A DNA stretch of 35,940 nucleotides from STF1-107 sp964457935 (GTDB lineage Bacteria; Bacillota; Clostridia; Christensenellales; UBA1242). The notes beneath the pieces are model-generated. The model ran no database searches. It saw nothing but the letters and a program-made list of their open reading frames with translations, and was not told the origin of the DNA. Both the position numbers and the translations under genes were made by a program. Location: positions 1-35,940 of the forward strand of contig CAYWFC010000006.1 of the NCBI GenBank assembly GCA_964457935.1, in the 5' to 3' direction. Shown piece after piece: positions 27,815-35,507 of this stretch. Position 1 is the first letter of the stretch, and every line of letters starts with the position of its first letter.

Positions 27815-27831
27815 ATAAATGGTAAAAAATT

Positions 27832-28533
27832 ATGAAAAAAATAATGAGTTTATTGACAAAAGCGGATAAAAAATATCATTTAATAGACAAAAAAGATAAA
27901 ATCGCAGTCGGCATATCCGGTGGCAAGGATAGCCTAGTGCTACTCAAGGCGCTAGCACAGTATCAGCGCTACACTGACAATGATTTTGACCTAATAGCAG
28001 TCACCATAGACATCAGCGGTGGTAGGACGGACTATTCGCACATACAGCACATGTGTGACGAGCTGGGCGTGCCTTACGTCATAGAGCGCACTGACATCCA
28101 GCAGATAGTGTTCGATATCCGTCATGAGAAAAATCCCTGCTCGCTGTGTGCCAAAATGCGCAGAGGAGCGCTAAATACCCTGTGTCAAAAATATGGCTGT
28201 AACAAACTCGCACTCGGACATCACCTAAACGACGTAGCGGACACATTTATGCTGTCCATGCTGTACGAAGGCAGACTCAGCACTATGCAACCCAAGTCCC
28301 ATATGTCCAAAGCGAACATCACTCTCATCCGCCCACTGTATCTCACTGATGAGAAATATATCAGAGCCCAAGCCAAAACTCTGCCCATATTGGAGAGCAC
28401 CTGCCCTGCCAATAAGAACACCCAGCGCGAATATGTCAAAAATCTCATCAAAGACATTCAGCACACCATACCAGAGGCGCGCGACCGCATCTCAGGCGCT
28501 ATCATCAATGCCGATAGGTACAATCTGCTCTAA
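27832..28533 (+). CDS. ttcA: TtcA-like tRNA thiolation enzyme (PP-loop ATPase)
   Basis: Proteins of the TtcA/TtuA group activate a tRNA base with ATP and insert sulfur; TtcA makes 2-thiocytidine at position 32. The 233-residue product has the PP-loop SGGKDS at 29-34, the CxxC pair Cys103/Cys106 (NPCSLCAKMRRG), the GHHLNDVADT motif at 129-138 and a third Cys191 in STCPANKNTQRE. Three cysteines of this spacing hold the [4Fe-4S] cluster in the family. It is shorter than the E. coli enzyme (about 311), as is usual for compact Bacillota members. No clear ribosome binding site precedes 27832; an in-frame ATG at 27844 is an alternative start. A veg-like gene follows after 60 bases. The exact tRNA target is not certain. 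Confidence 0.85.
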   Translation: MKKIMSLLTKADKKYHLIDKKDKIAVGISGGKDSLVLLKALAQYQRYTDNDFDLIAVTIDISGGRTDYSHIQHMCDELGVPYVIERTDIQQIVFDIRHEKNPCSLCAKMRRGALNTLCQKYGCNKLALGHHLNDVADTFMLSMLYEGRLSTMQPKSHMSKANITLIRPLYLTDEKYIRAQAKTLPILESTCPANKNTQREYVKNLIKDIQHTIPEARDRISGAIINADRYNLL

Positions 28534-28593
28534 AAAATAAAATTCGCGAATAATTTTTCCATTTTTTGTTAAAAATAACGAAAAGGAAATATT

Positions 28594-28839
28594 ATGAGAA
28601 AACAACCCCTCACTCTGACAGAGATAAAGACCAAAATCACTCAGCTAAAAGGCAAAGAAGTCAGTCTCACAGTCAATCGCGGACGAAATCGCATAGTGTC
28701 ATTCGACGCTGTGGTGGAGAATATTTACAATAGCGTATTTACTGTGCGAAATCTGCAAAAAATGCTGGACAACGCCACTCTGACATATTCTTACAACGAT
28801 GTGCTGTGCGGTGATGTGGCAGTCAATGCAGACAAATAA
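28594..28839 (+). CDS. veg: Veg-family small protein
   Basis: The 81-residue product matches the Veg family of Bacillota (about 80-90 residues): an N-terminal helix with LTEIKTKITQLKGKEVSL, a basic RGRNRI stretch, then NSVFTVRN and the TYSYNDVLCGDV ending, which resembles SYSYADILT in the Bacillus protein. Veg of B. subtilis is very abundant and has been linked to biofilm formation; its molecular role is unclear. An AAAAGGAAA site precedes the start. It is probably co-transcribed with the ttcA-like gene and is followed by its own terminator. Confidence 0.8.
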   Translation: MRKQPLTLTEIKTKITQLKGKEVSLTVNRGRNRIVSFDAVVENIYNSVFTVRNLQKMLDNATLTYSYNDVLCGDVAVNADK

Positions 28840-28863
28840 TCTACTCGCCCGAGTGGATTTTTT
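28840..28863 (+). terminator. Terminator after veg
   Basis: TCTACTC, a GCCC loop and GAGTGGA form a seven-pair stem (28840-28857, one G-T pair) followed by six T. It begins right after the stop codon of the veg-like gene. Confidence 0.7.
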
Positions 28864-28868
28864 ATACG

Positions 28869-28905
28869 AAAAAAGACACTTATACTCAAATAAGTGTCTT
28901 TTTTT
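28869..28905. terminator. Bidirectional terminator, veg / lipoprotein
   Basis: AAGACACTTAT and ATAAGTGTCTT (28873-28900) form a perfect 11-pair stem with a six-base loop, with an A-run on the left and a T-run on the right. It ends the minus-strand lipoprotein transcript and backs up the veg terminator. Confidence 0.9.
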
Positions 28906-28910
28906 GATAT

Positions 28911-30311
28911 TTATGCGTCTTCTTCCACTTCTGGCACGTCGCTCTTGTCCCATACGCATACCCATGCTTGTGCATATCCGCTACCGTCGTCAGTGGTGTC
29001 TAGCAAGTCTAGCCTCTTCAGGTAATAATTGCTATTATCGTTTTTCATATAGTAATACACATATCTGTCGTCGAAGTCTATGCCTGCGCTGAGCATTATC
29101 TGCTCGCTGTCAGCACTCACTAGAGTCTCAATGTCGCCTTTGCCCTCGCCTACTAGGTCTATCCTGTATATGCTAGAGCCGTCAGTGTAGTACAGGTACT
29201 GGTCATTGGCGAATAACACATCGCTGGCATTCTCCAGCACTACTTCTGGCAGAGTGGCGCCCAAAATATGCACTGCTGAGCCAGTGAAGCCTATCAAGCA
29301 GTCTACGCCTCTCGTGCTATTAGTCAGCGCCAGATATTTCGTATAAGTATACACACTGCTGATATTCATAGCGTCAGTGCTGGCGATCTCGCCGTCAGAC
29401 AGACTAGCTCTGTACACTAAAGTGTCTACATCATCAGTCATCTCGTAGTACAGATGATTAGCGTCAGCGTACACTACTTTGTAAGTCTCTTGATTGCCGT
29501 CATCTAGACCGCCATACACTAGGTCAGTGTCGCCAGTCAGTGCGTTGAGATGATACAGTTTGTTGCCAGTCACACCTGCGTCAGTTTCGTCCTCAGTCAG
29601 GCTAGTAGTATAGTAGACATTGTTCGCACACGCAGTGTCCTGCTCAGCATTGTCTCTCGCAGTAGGGAAATATATAGATGTCACATTGCTAGCCAGTTTC
29701 TTCTTTGACTTGCTCGAAGCATCTATGCTATATAGCACACCTTCTGCACTCGCTGATTCGCGCTCCAATACTAGCAATTTGACAGTCTTGGCGTTGCCAT
29801 AAAAGGCATATTCCACGTACTCGCCGTCGTTGCTGGTGGTGTATATACTGCTCAGACTGCCAGATTTGTCCAATCTAATGCGGTAAAACACAGTCTTGTC
29901 TTTTGCCACACTGCCTGACTTCAGCATATCGGTGCCAGGCGCAGTAAAATACAAATAGTCGCCGAAAATATATAAATCTGTCTGCTCATAGCCTGCGATA
30001 TTGTCATATATCACGTCATAACTCTTTAGCGCACCTGTGTCGTCCACATCAGGCTTGCCATTGACCAGTTTGGTCACATATATGGCGCCGTTGACACGAG
30101 TGTCTTTCCTGTTGCCTTTGGTGATAGTGTCGCGCGAGAGATATCCGTTCGTGAAGTACAGATACTCTCCTTTCTGCACAGCACTACTGCCGTTGCCGAC
30201 CACAGCGTCAGTCTTGGCTGGGCGAGAGATAGCGCCTTTGCCACAACTACATAGCCCCACTGCCACCACAGTGAGCATAAAACATACTAAAATTTTCCTA
30301 ATCTTTGACAT
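28911..30311 (-). CDS. Lipoprotein, beta-propeller-like (DUF5050-type)
   Basis: A 466-residue exported lipoprotein. The signal peptide (ILVCFMLTVVAVGL) ends at LCSC with Cys23 as the likely lipidated residue. The mature part is a chain of short beta units of the form 'xYLYFTxxxxxxIYRI', such as EYLYFTNGYL, YLYFTAPG, NVYYTTSL, HLYYEMTD, YLYYTDGSSIYRI and YVYYYMKN, about 40-60 residues apart. This pattern is typical of DUF5050 and related beta-propeller proteins of Bacillota, which bind unknown ligands at the cell surface. The ATG at 30311 has AGGAG upstream and a strong promoter 38 bases further. Substrate unknown; family assignment is from pattern alone. Confidence 0.8.
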   Translation of the reverse strand: MSKIRKILVCFMLTVVAVGLCSCGKGAISRPAKTDAVVGNGSSAVQKGEYLYFTNGYLSRDTITKGNRKDTRVNGAIYVTKLVNGKPDVDDTGALKSYDVIYDNIAGYEQTDLYIFGDYLYFTAPGTDMLKSGSVAKDKTVFYRIRLDKSGSLSSIYTTSNDGEYVEYAFYGNAKTVKLLVLERESASAEGVLYSIDASSKSKKKLASNVTSIYFPTARDNAEQDTACANNVYYTTSLTEDETDAGVTGNKLYHLNALTGDTDLVYGGLDDGNQETYKVVYADANHLYYEMTDDVDTLVYRASLSDGEIASTDAMNISSVYTYTKYLALTNSTRGVDCLIGFTGSAVHILGATLPEVVLENASDVLFANDQYLYYTDGSSIYRIDLVGEGKGDIETLVSADSEQIMLSAGIDFDDRYVYYYMKNDNSNYYLKRLDLLDTTDDGSGYAQAWVCVWDKSDVPEVEEDA

Positions 30312-30348
30312 ATATACTCCTAACTAATTATTTCTAATCGTACACATA

Positions 30349-30377
30349 ATAATACATTTATTTTTTTTTATTGTCAA
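30349..30377 (-). promoter_or_regulatory. Promoter of the propeller-like lipoprotein
   Basis: Minus-strand TTGACA (30372-30377), 17-base A-rich spacer, TATTAT (30349-30354). Close to consensus. Confidence 0.75.
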
Positions 30378-30448
30378 TGAAATGCGTGACTTTTGCCGAA
30401 AAAAATAACACAAAACTCCCACTTTTGCATATAAGATAAACGAATACC

Positions 30449-30475
30449 GCGCGTCTGATGCCCATACCAGCGCGC
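30449..30475. other. GC-rich hairpin upstream of the plus-strand gene
   Basis: GCGCG-T-CTG (30449-30457) and CAGCGCGC (30468-30475) pair over eight bases with one bulged T and a ten-base loop. It stands out in an AT-rich gap, 84 bases before the next start codon. No T-run follows on either strand long enough to call a terminator on the plus strand. It may be an operator or leader structure. Confidence 0.4.
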
Positions 30476-30558
30476 AAAAATGCGAAACTTCGCCAAAATC
30501 ACACATTTTATCCCAAAATATCGCATTCTAAACATAATAAAATAGAGATGAGGTAAAT

Positions 30559-31572
30559 ATGAATAAGACTATTATATTGAGCACAGCAGACAACGATCCC
30601 AATGGCGCAAAAGCCATACTCACCCTGACCGACCAAGGTAGCCCCACAGGCAAACTCCGCCTGTACAATTCCCCTGCCCTGACAGCGGACACATTCGCGG
30701 GATTGTATTACAAAAATCAGGTCTTCCAAGCCAAACTGACCAAAAACCAAGGCTTTTATCACTTCGACCTGCCCGAGACGCTGGACCTGACGCAGGACAT
30801 CTACTGCGCCCTGCTCACGACGGACAAAGACATCGTCATGTCGGGTGGTAGTTATGGCGATATGTTCTTTAACGAACAGTCTATCTTTTGGGGCGACATA
30901 GACCCCGAGACAGAGGCGCTCATAGACGAATGCATGACCGCCGAGCCTGAGCCTGCACCAGCCCAGCCTGAGCCCGAGCCTGCACCACAGCCACAGTGCG
31001 ACCATTGCGTGTACAAAGATGATTTTTATCACACCAATGCCGAAAACTCTCCACCTGATTACCGCGTCGACGCCGAAAATACCGCCACTGACGGCTCTCA
31101 GAGCGACTTTTTCTCCCAGTTTGAGAACGCCCAGACCGCCGACACCTACATCGAGAATATCTCCCAGCCTCAGCCCACACCGCCTATCACCCAGACTGAT
31201 GTCACAGAGCCTGCAGAGCCGAATAACGAAGTATCTGACTTTCTCTCGCTCATATCTGACCAGATAGACGAGATGCTCTCCAAATACCCACTCGACCCCG
31301 ACCTAAACCGCATCATCGCCCATTCGAAATTCATCAAAGTATTGGACGAATACGACGACACCACCTACTCCATAGGTATCATCTACGACGGCACTGACAT
31401 CAAATACCTAGCCTACGCCGTGCCCGCTCGCTACAACGCCACCGCCCCAGCTGAACTAGGCGCCAACTACCAGTGGCTCCCACTCGACCCCGACGACCCT
31501 ATGAGCGACGGCTACTTCATAGTGTACCAAGACGCTCTCGACGGTAGCGTGGTCGAATTCACCTACGGCTAA
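30559..31572 (+). CDS. Uncharacterised two-domain protein with Pro/Glu linker
   Basis: A 337-residue product with no signal peptide or membrane segment, so probably cytoplasmic. Residues 1-115 look like a beta-rich domain (KAILTLTDQG, GKLRLYN, FYHFDLPETL). A proline/glutamate linker at about 127-147 (EPEPAPAQPEPEP) leads to a CDHC pair and a disordered, acidic middle. Residues ~235-335 form a second domain with KFIKVLDEYDDTTYSIGIIYD, IKYLAYAVPA and GYFIVYQDALDG. I recall similar tails in uncharacterised Clostridia proteins but cannot name the family. GAGG lies seven bases before the ATG. The gene is richer in G+C and CCC/ACC codons than its neighbours. No confident promoter was found. Confidence 0.8.
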   Translation: MNKTIILSTADNDPNGAKAILTLTDQGSPTGKLRLYNSPALTADTFAGLYYKNQVFQAKLTKNQGFYHFDLPETLDLTQDIYCALLTTDKDIVMSGGSYGDMFFNEQSIFWGDIDPETEALIDECMTAEPEPAPAQPEPEPAPQPQCDHCVYKDDFYHTNAENSPPDYRVDAENTATDGSQSDFFSQFENAQTADTYIENISQPQPTPPITQTDVTEPAEPNNEVSDFLSLISDQIDEMLSKYPLDPDLNRIIAHSKFIKVLDEYDDTTYSIGIIYDGTDIKYLAYAVPARYNATAPAELGANYQWLPLDPDDPMSDGYFIVYQDALDGSVVEFTYG

Positions 31573-31733
31573 CCCCTAGAATAGATATATTCGTAATCTA
31601 ACTAATCAAAATCCCCTAGTCTCATTCTCCGATGCAAATAATACTCCTAATCTCATACCACGATATCCCTATACTCCAATCCCCCCCCCACACACACACA
31701 AAACTACTAAACTATAGTATCCCCCCTACGCAC
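31573..31733 (+). promoter_or_regulatory. C-rich, G-poor transcript tail (Rho-site-like)
   Basis: Directly after the stop codon, 161 bases contain 58 C and only 9 G by hand count, including a run of nine C and a CA repeat. RNA of this type is unstructured and resembles Rho utilisation sites. It is followed at once by an intrinsic terminator. No ORF is supported here. Confidence 0.4.
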
Positions 31734-31768
31734 AAAAAATAACTGCTACTCTCAGCAGTTATTTTTTT
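31733..31768. terminator. Bidirectional terminator between convergent genes
   Basis: ATAACTGCT and AGCAGTTAT (31739-31762) form a perfect nine-pair stem with a six-base loop, with an A-run to the left and a T-run to the right. It serves the plus-strand gene ending at 31572 and the minus-strand gene ending at 31792. Confidence 0.88.
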
Positions 31769-31791
31769 ATATATAAAATGTCAAAATACCA

Positions 31792-32922
31792 TTAAATAGT
31801 GACCCTTATAGCAGGCACCACACCATATGAATAATTATATATCCCTACACTATCTTCTCTAGCACCAATGTAACTACCATCGATGTAAGAAGCTAATCCG
31901 CTATAGGCTTCATCTGGTGTACGAAGCCATACTATTCCTGAACCTAAATAAACTAATTCTTCAGCTGGGTCATCAAATTCATACCATTCATCTATACATT
32001 TTTGTGTCACAGTCATAGCACCTGTAGCCTTAGCATAGTCTGTGGTTTTCCAAAATTTGAAAGGATCTGTATCAGCAAACTCGCCTACACTGTTACTGAA
32101 TCCATATGCAGTATTAAATACATCATTCTCACTAAGTGCGAATACATAGTCCGATGTGTTTTCACAGAAATATGTATAATTGATAGTGATATTTGGATCA
32201 TCTTCGTAGGAATGATTAGGCAAATAAATGCTACTAATGCTATTGTCTACTGTAGTCAGGTCGATCATCTCTTTTTGACTAACGGTGAATGCGCTGTTGT
32301 AGAAATCATTATTCAGGTAACTACGCAAATTGCTGTACTTATAGTTATTAGCATATATTTCATTTCCATCGCTATCTTTTAGAATATTACCCGCATTATC
32401 TGTAGCATAGTAATCTCTATCATAGTCGTCGCCTTCTTCACTAGTATAGTTTGGCTGATATGCCAAGCCACGTAGTATAGTGTCACATACTAAGAAATAT
32501 GTGCCGTCTGCAGATGACAATACTCTCCATTTGATAGGCTCTACTTTGAAGTAATAGTCTTGACCTATGGTCATCACTCTGCCGTCTTCTGCTTTATTCA
32601 TAGCGTATTCTGCCCAAAACTCTGGAGTACAATCTTCATCATCTAAATCAGGACAATAAATAACCGTTTGTTTAGCATATTTCTCGCCGTCTGAGCCTGT
32701 GTAGTAGCCATTAGCATCACGCACAGCGTCAGTGATAGTGACATCTTCTGCCTTTAGTGTCTGTGGGAACATCCCAAAATACACATACTTGTTGTCATCG
32801 GTAAACACCGGTTTGCCTTCGTCATCTTTGTCCCCTAGCCCGAAGCAACCTGCACTGCCGAGTGCTATGACGCATAGGAGCAAGACTGTCACAAATGTTT
32901 TGAATTTATTTATTTTTGTCAT
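31792..32922 (-). CDS. DUF6273-like surface lipoprotein
   Basis: A 376-residue exported lipoprotein. The signal peptide ends at GSAGC, with Cys26 as the likely lipidated residue. The mature part has the usual DUF6273 landmarks in order: YVYFGMFPQT near 47, EPIKWRVLSS near 128, YKYSNLRSYLNNDFYNSAF near 195, and IVWLRTPD followed by YGVVPAIRVTI at the very end. Such proteins are common in gut Clostridia; the fold resembles C-type-lectin or sulfatase-modifying-factor domains, but their role is not known. GGAGGT precedes the ATG at 32922. The promoter spacer holds a run of nine G, so expression may switch on and off. Confidence 0.82.
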   Translation of the reverse strand: MTKINKFKTFVTVLLLCVIALGSAGCFGLGDKDDEGKPVFTDDNKYVYFGMFPQTLKAEDVTITDAVRDANGYYTGSDGEKYAKQTVIYCPDLDDEDCTPEFWAEYAMNKAEDGRVMTIGQDYYFKVEPIKWRVLSSADGTYFLVCDTILRGLAYQPNYTSEEGDDYDRDYYATDNAGNILKDSDGNEIYANNYKYSNLRSYLNNDFYNSAFTVSQKEMIDLTTVDNSISSIYLPNHSYEDDPNITINYTYFCENTSDYVFALSENDVFNTAYGFSNSVGEFADTDPFKFWKTTDYAKATGAMTVTQKCIDEWYEFDDPAEELVYLGSGIVWLRTPDEAYSGLASYIDGSYIGAREDSVGIYNYSYGVVPAIRVTI

Positions 32923-32946
32923 TTCCGACCTCCGTTATTATCCACT

Positions 32947-32974
32947 ATTTTAGCATACCCCCCCCCGCAGTCAA
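32947..32974 (-). promoter_or_regulatory. Promoter with poly-G tract in the spacer
   Basis: Minus-strand TTGACT (32969-32974), a 16-base spacer that includes nine G in a row (32958-32966), then TATGC and TAAAAT (32947-32952). TATGCTAAAAT also fits an extended -10. Gain of one G would give the optimal 17-base spacing. The start codon is 24 bases after the -10. Confidence 0.65.
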
Positions 32975-33118
32975 GGGTTTCTGACAAAAATGTATAATTT
33001 TTTTATATTATTTTGTCTATTGGGACGCGCAAATATTTATTTTTGTTCGCATTTGGGGTGTATATTAGTGTTAGTATTAGTATTTTGGAGCGAAAAATGC
33101 ATTAATGACCTGCCAAAA

Positions 33119-34645
33119 CTACATTTCGTGCTTTTGAGAGTTTTGGATCTGGACGGCGTGGGCAGATTTTGACAATTCTGTCCTAATCATATTCATCTGC
33201 TCTGCTGAGTGGTCGGTGAGCAATGCGCTCACTATGCTATCGGCATATTTGTAGCCTGTCATAGAGGAGGCGTATGACGCCATATCTTCGATCTGGACTT
33301 TTTGACCGAAATTGCCACTAATAAATCCTATCAGTGAATTAAAAGTACTCTCGGCGCCTTTATTGAAGGCATATTCGTACTGGCGCTGGTCTATGCCGTC
33401 TGCAGTCTGCACTCCAGACAACGACACATCCTGACCACATGCTTCGACCCACGCTGACGCGAAATGCACCTTGCTGACTATGTCCTCGTCGGTGATGACT
33501 TTGTCTGTGGCGCGGTCTATGGCGATGAGTTTGCCGTTTTTCGTGCCGATAGTGTATTTGTCGAAATAATCCTTGACGTCGCTAAATTTCAGTGGATTTA
33601 GTTTCTTTAATGCTTTCTTTTGTGCCACAGAGCCTTGGATATGGGCGACTTCGTCTTGCACTTTGTTCTTGACGTCGCGCACTGCGTCTTTGACTTGACC
33701 TACTACTGATTTTTTAGGCGATTCGCAGGCAAATGCCATACCGACATAGTCTTTCGTACCATTGCTGATCACGCCATTATTCAGGTGATACCCGTATGGT
33801 AATTGCAGAGATTGAGCGTCCTCAGAGGTCTTGATGACTATACGTTCGCCTTCTTTGCGTAATTCTACTGCTAGGTTGGCGTTTAGGTCCACCAGTTCTC
33901 GCGCCATGTCGTAGGCGTCGTTTATCTCGCTATGCTCTACTGCGCACGAAATGTATGTGCCTGTGGTAGTGTGGTGCTTGTTCGTAATGCCGTTTTTCTC
34001 GTCATATTCGAAGCCGTCTGGTAGAGTTAGTTTGTCTGCAGATATATTGGATGATATCTTGCTCAAATCGCCATTCACTAGTTCGAGTGGGTCGATTTTG
34101 ATATTGGCATTAGGGTTCAATATCCTTAGTTCTGACAGAAGTTTTAGATTGTCATCTATGACGCTAGCCACGCGCTCAATGTCCACGTTTATGTACTGAC
34201 CTCTAGTATTGTGCTTGTTGGTGATGCCGTTTTTCTCATTGTAATAAAAATTCTCTGGATAATTCAGCTTATCTAGCCCTATAGACGACGTTATTTTAGG
34301 CTCATTGGATGAATAATCCACTTTGATTTGCGCCAATGGATTGACACGCTGTAATTCGCGCGCTAGGTCATCTACGTCGTTGATGCGCTTTAGTTCCATA
34401 TTCGCCGACCTGATGTAGGACATATTGTCACCACCTAGTTCGGCATTTCTCGACGTGTCTGTGTGGATGAAGCCCAGTCTGGCATCATAATGCCAATTTG
34501 CTGGCAGTTTCACCTTTTGCGCATTAAAATTGTCTATCAATATAATGCTGTCGCCGTATCTAGCCGTTTCTATTTTGATGTTTTTGTTCAATCTTTTTAG
34601 TTCTTTTATAAACTTTTTGGTTGACTTGTTATCTACTACTTTCAT
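33119..34645 (-). CDS. Protein with four copies of an unrecognised ~70-residue repeat
   Basis: A 508-residue product with no signal peptide or membrane segment. Four repeats are visible at about 8-80, 90-158, 165-238 and 245-308. Each has a helix like LxRELxxLNPxAxIKI, a variable strand, then LxLPxGFxYxEKNGITNKH and a short 'G.YI' strand; copies 2 and 3 are closest and share YDEKNGITNKH-type sequence. A charged, probably helical connector (310-348) follows, then a separate C-terminal domain (350-505) with KNGKLIAIDRATDKVITDEDI. GAAGGAG lies before the ATG at 34645. A weak promoter (TTGACT at long spacing) may precede it. I do not recognise the family; it could be a cytoplasmic scaffold or binding protein. 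Confidence 0.8.
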   Translation of the reverse strand: MKVVDNKSTKKFIKELKRLNKNIKIETARYGDSIILIDNFNAQKVKLPANWHYDARLGFIHTDTSRNAELGGDNMSYIRSANMELKRINDVDDLARELQRVNPLAQIKVDYSSNEPKITSSIGLDKLNYPENFYYNEKNGITNKHNTRGQYINVDIERVASVIDDNLKLLSELRILNPNANIKIDPLELVNGDLSKISSNISADKLTLPDGFEYDEKNGITNKHHTTTGTYISCAVEHSEINDAYDMARELVDLNANLAVELRKEGERIVIKTSEDAQSLQLPYGYHLNNGVISNGTKDYVGMAFACESPKKSVVGQVKDAVRDVKNKVQDEVAHIQGSVAQKKALKKLNPLKFSDVKDYFDKYTIGTKNGKLIAIDRATDKVITDEDIVSKVHFASAWVEACGQDVSLSGVQTADGIDQRQYEYAFNKGAESTFNSLIGFISGNFGQKVQIEDMASYASSMTGYKYADSIVSALLTDHSAEQMNMIRTELSKSAHAVQIQNSQKHEM

Positions 34646-34733
34646 GATATTCCACTCCTTCGATATCTCAGTGTAACATTATGGAATACTAGAAAGTCAA
34701 TAGTTTTTTTGATATTTATCCGCATTTTGACAC

Positions 34734-34765
34734 AAAAAAATACCCTATCGACACAGATAGGATAT
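34734..34765 (-). terminator. Terminator after the zinc-ribbon gene
   Basis: On the minus strand ATATCCTATC, a six-base loop and GATAGGGTAT form a ten-pair stem (one G-T pair) followed by seven T. It begins 18 bases after the stop codon at 34783 and separates this gene from the four-repeat gene. Confidence 0.85.
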
Positions 34766-34782
34766 TTTGTTTGGACAGATTG

Positions 34783-35367
34783 TTATGCCGTTATCAATTC
34801 CACTATATAGCCATAGCCTTCTGATATCATAGCCACATATACTATAGATGTGATGATAGCGAATACTAAAGTCGCGACATTTGACTTGCGTTTATTGATA
34901 GATATGTGCAGTATGGAGCACAGCAGGTTTAGACCAGCAGGGATGTACGCCAAATATTTATATGGCTTGGTATATATGAGATATCTAGGTAATGTGCCGA
35001 ATACCCATACCAGTATTTTATTACTTACTGCGACTTTGAGCGCGAGTATCACTAGGCTACCAGCACACACCAGCGTCACCAATAACGTCAATATGGATAG
35101 CAATACAGATACTACGCCAAAAAATCTAACTTTTTTGTCCTTTGGAAAATATATACTGCTGTCTATATTCTCAGCAGGTGCAGATTGAGGCGCAGAGATG
35201 TCTGCAGTCTGTGGCATCGCCTCGTATGTCGGCTGACTAGCGCCTACAGGTGCTACGACCACTGGCTCAGAGCCTGCTACGTACAGCTCATCACTGAGAG
35301 TACGCCCGCAGTACATACACACTCGACTGCCGTCTGGTATAGATTTTTTACAGTAAATACATTCCAT
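34783..35367 (-). CDS. Zinc-ribbon integral membrane protein
   Basis: A 194-residue product starting at MECIYCKKSIPDG; the start at 35367 has GGAGTGG eight bases upstream, while an in-frame ATG at 35391 lacks a site. Cys3, Cys6, Cys17 and Cys20 form a classical zinc ribbon (CIYC and CMYC). A disordered Pro/Ala-rich stretch (30-72) follows, then three hydrophobic regions at about 83-113, 138-156 and 164-181. This layout is common in Bacillota: a cytoplasmic zinc ribbon attached to a small membrane domain, of unknown function. It lies between the rRNA operon and the four-repeat gene with its own promoter and terminator. Confidence 0.8.
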   Translation of the reverse strand: MECIYCKKSIPDGSRVCMYCGRTLSDELYVAGSEPVVVAPVGASQPTYEAMPQTADISAPQSAPAENIDSSIYFPKDKKVRFFGVVSVLLSILTLLVTLVCAGSLVILALKVAVSNKILVWVFGTLPRYLIYTKPYKYLAYIPAGLNLLCSILHISINKRKSNVATLVFAIITSIVYVAMISEGYGYIVELITA

Positions 35368-35399
35368 TATTTCCACTCCATAAATGTTCAATATAATAT

Positions 35400-35428
35400 A
35401 TTATATACACTACTGACGAAAAAATCAA
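35400..35428 (-). promoter_or_regulatory. Promoter of the zinc-ribbon gene
   Basis: Minus-strand TTGATT (35423-35428), 17-base spacer, perfect TATAAT (35400-35405), about 33 bases before the start codon. Confidence 0.75.
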
Positions 35429-35507
35429 ATAAATATGCCATTATTTTGCATTTTTTAGCGCATTTATGACCTTTTTTGAGCACACTTAGCATCAATGACA
35501 CAAAAAA

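Larger units (their letters stand above)
27539..27831. other. Very AT-rich divergent promoter region
   Basis: This 293-base gap separates the giant gene from the ttcA-like gene. The three lines 27601-27780 contain only 15 G or C in 180 bases by my count. It holds the promoter of the giant gene, a weaker candidate for the opposite gene and many A- and T-runs that would give curved, easily melted DNA. I see no ORF in it with a ribosome binding site. Confidence 0.7.

Noticed and set aside
30508..31032. 174-codon frame opposite the Pro/Glu-linker gene
   Set aside because: It is the antisense of a GC-richer gene, lacks a start signal, and the plus-strand frame has a ribosome binding site and a sensible two-domain layout.
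31679..31701. Second run of nine C with a CA repeat as a phase switch
   Set aside because: It lies between two convergent 3' ends, not in a promoter or coding sequence, so a switch role is not supported; it is treated as part of the C-rich tail.
32990..33172. 60-codon hydrophobic open frame on the plus strand
   Set aside because: No ribosome binding site precedes it, it starts in AT-rich DNA and overlaps the end of the four-repeat gene.
34646..34720. Promoter for the four-repeat gene
   Set aside because: TTGACT is present but no good -10 lies at 16-18 bases; the best candidates need 11 or 19, so I did not call it as a feature.
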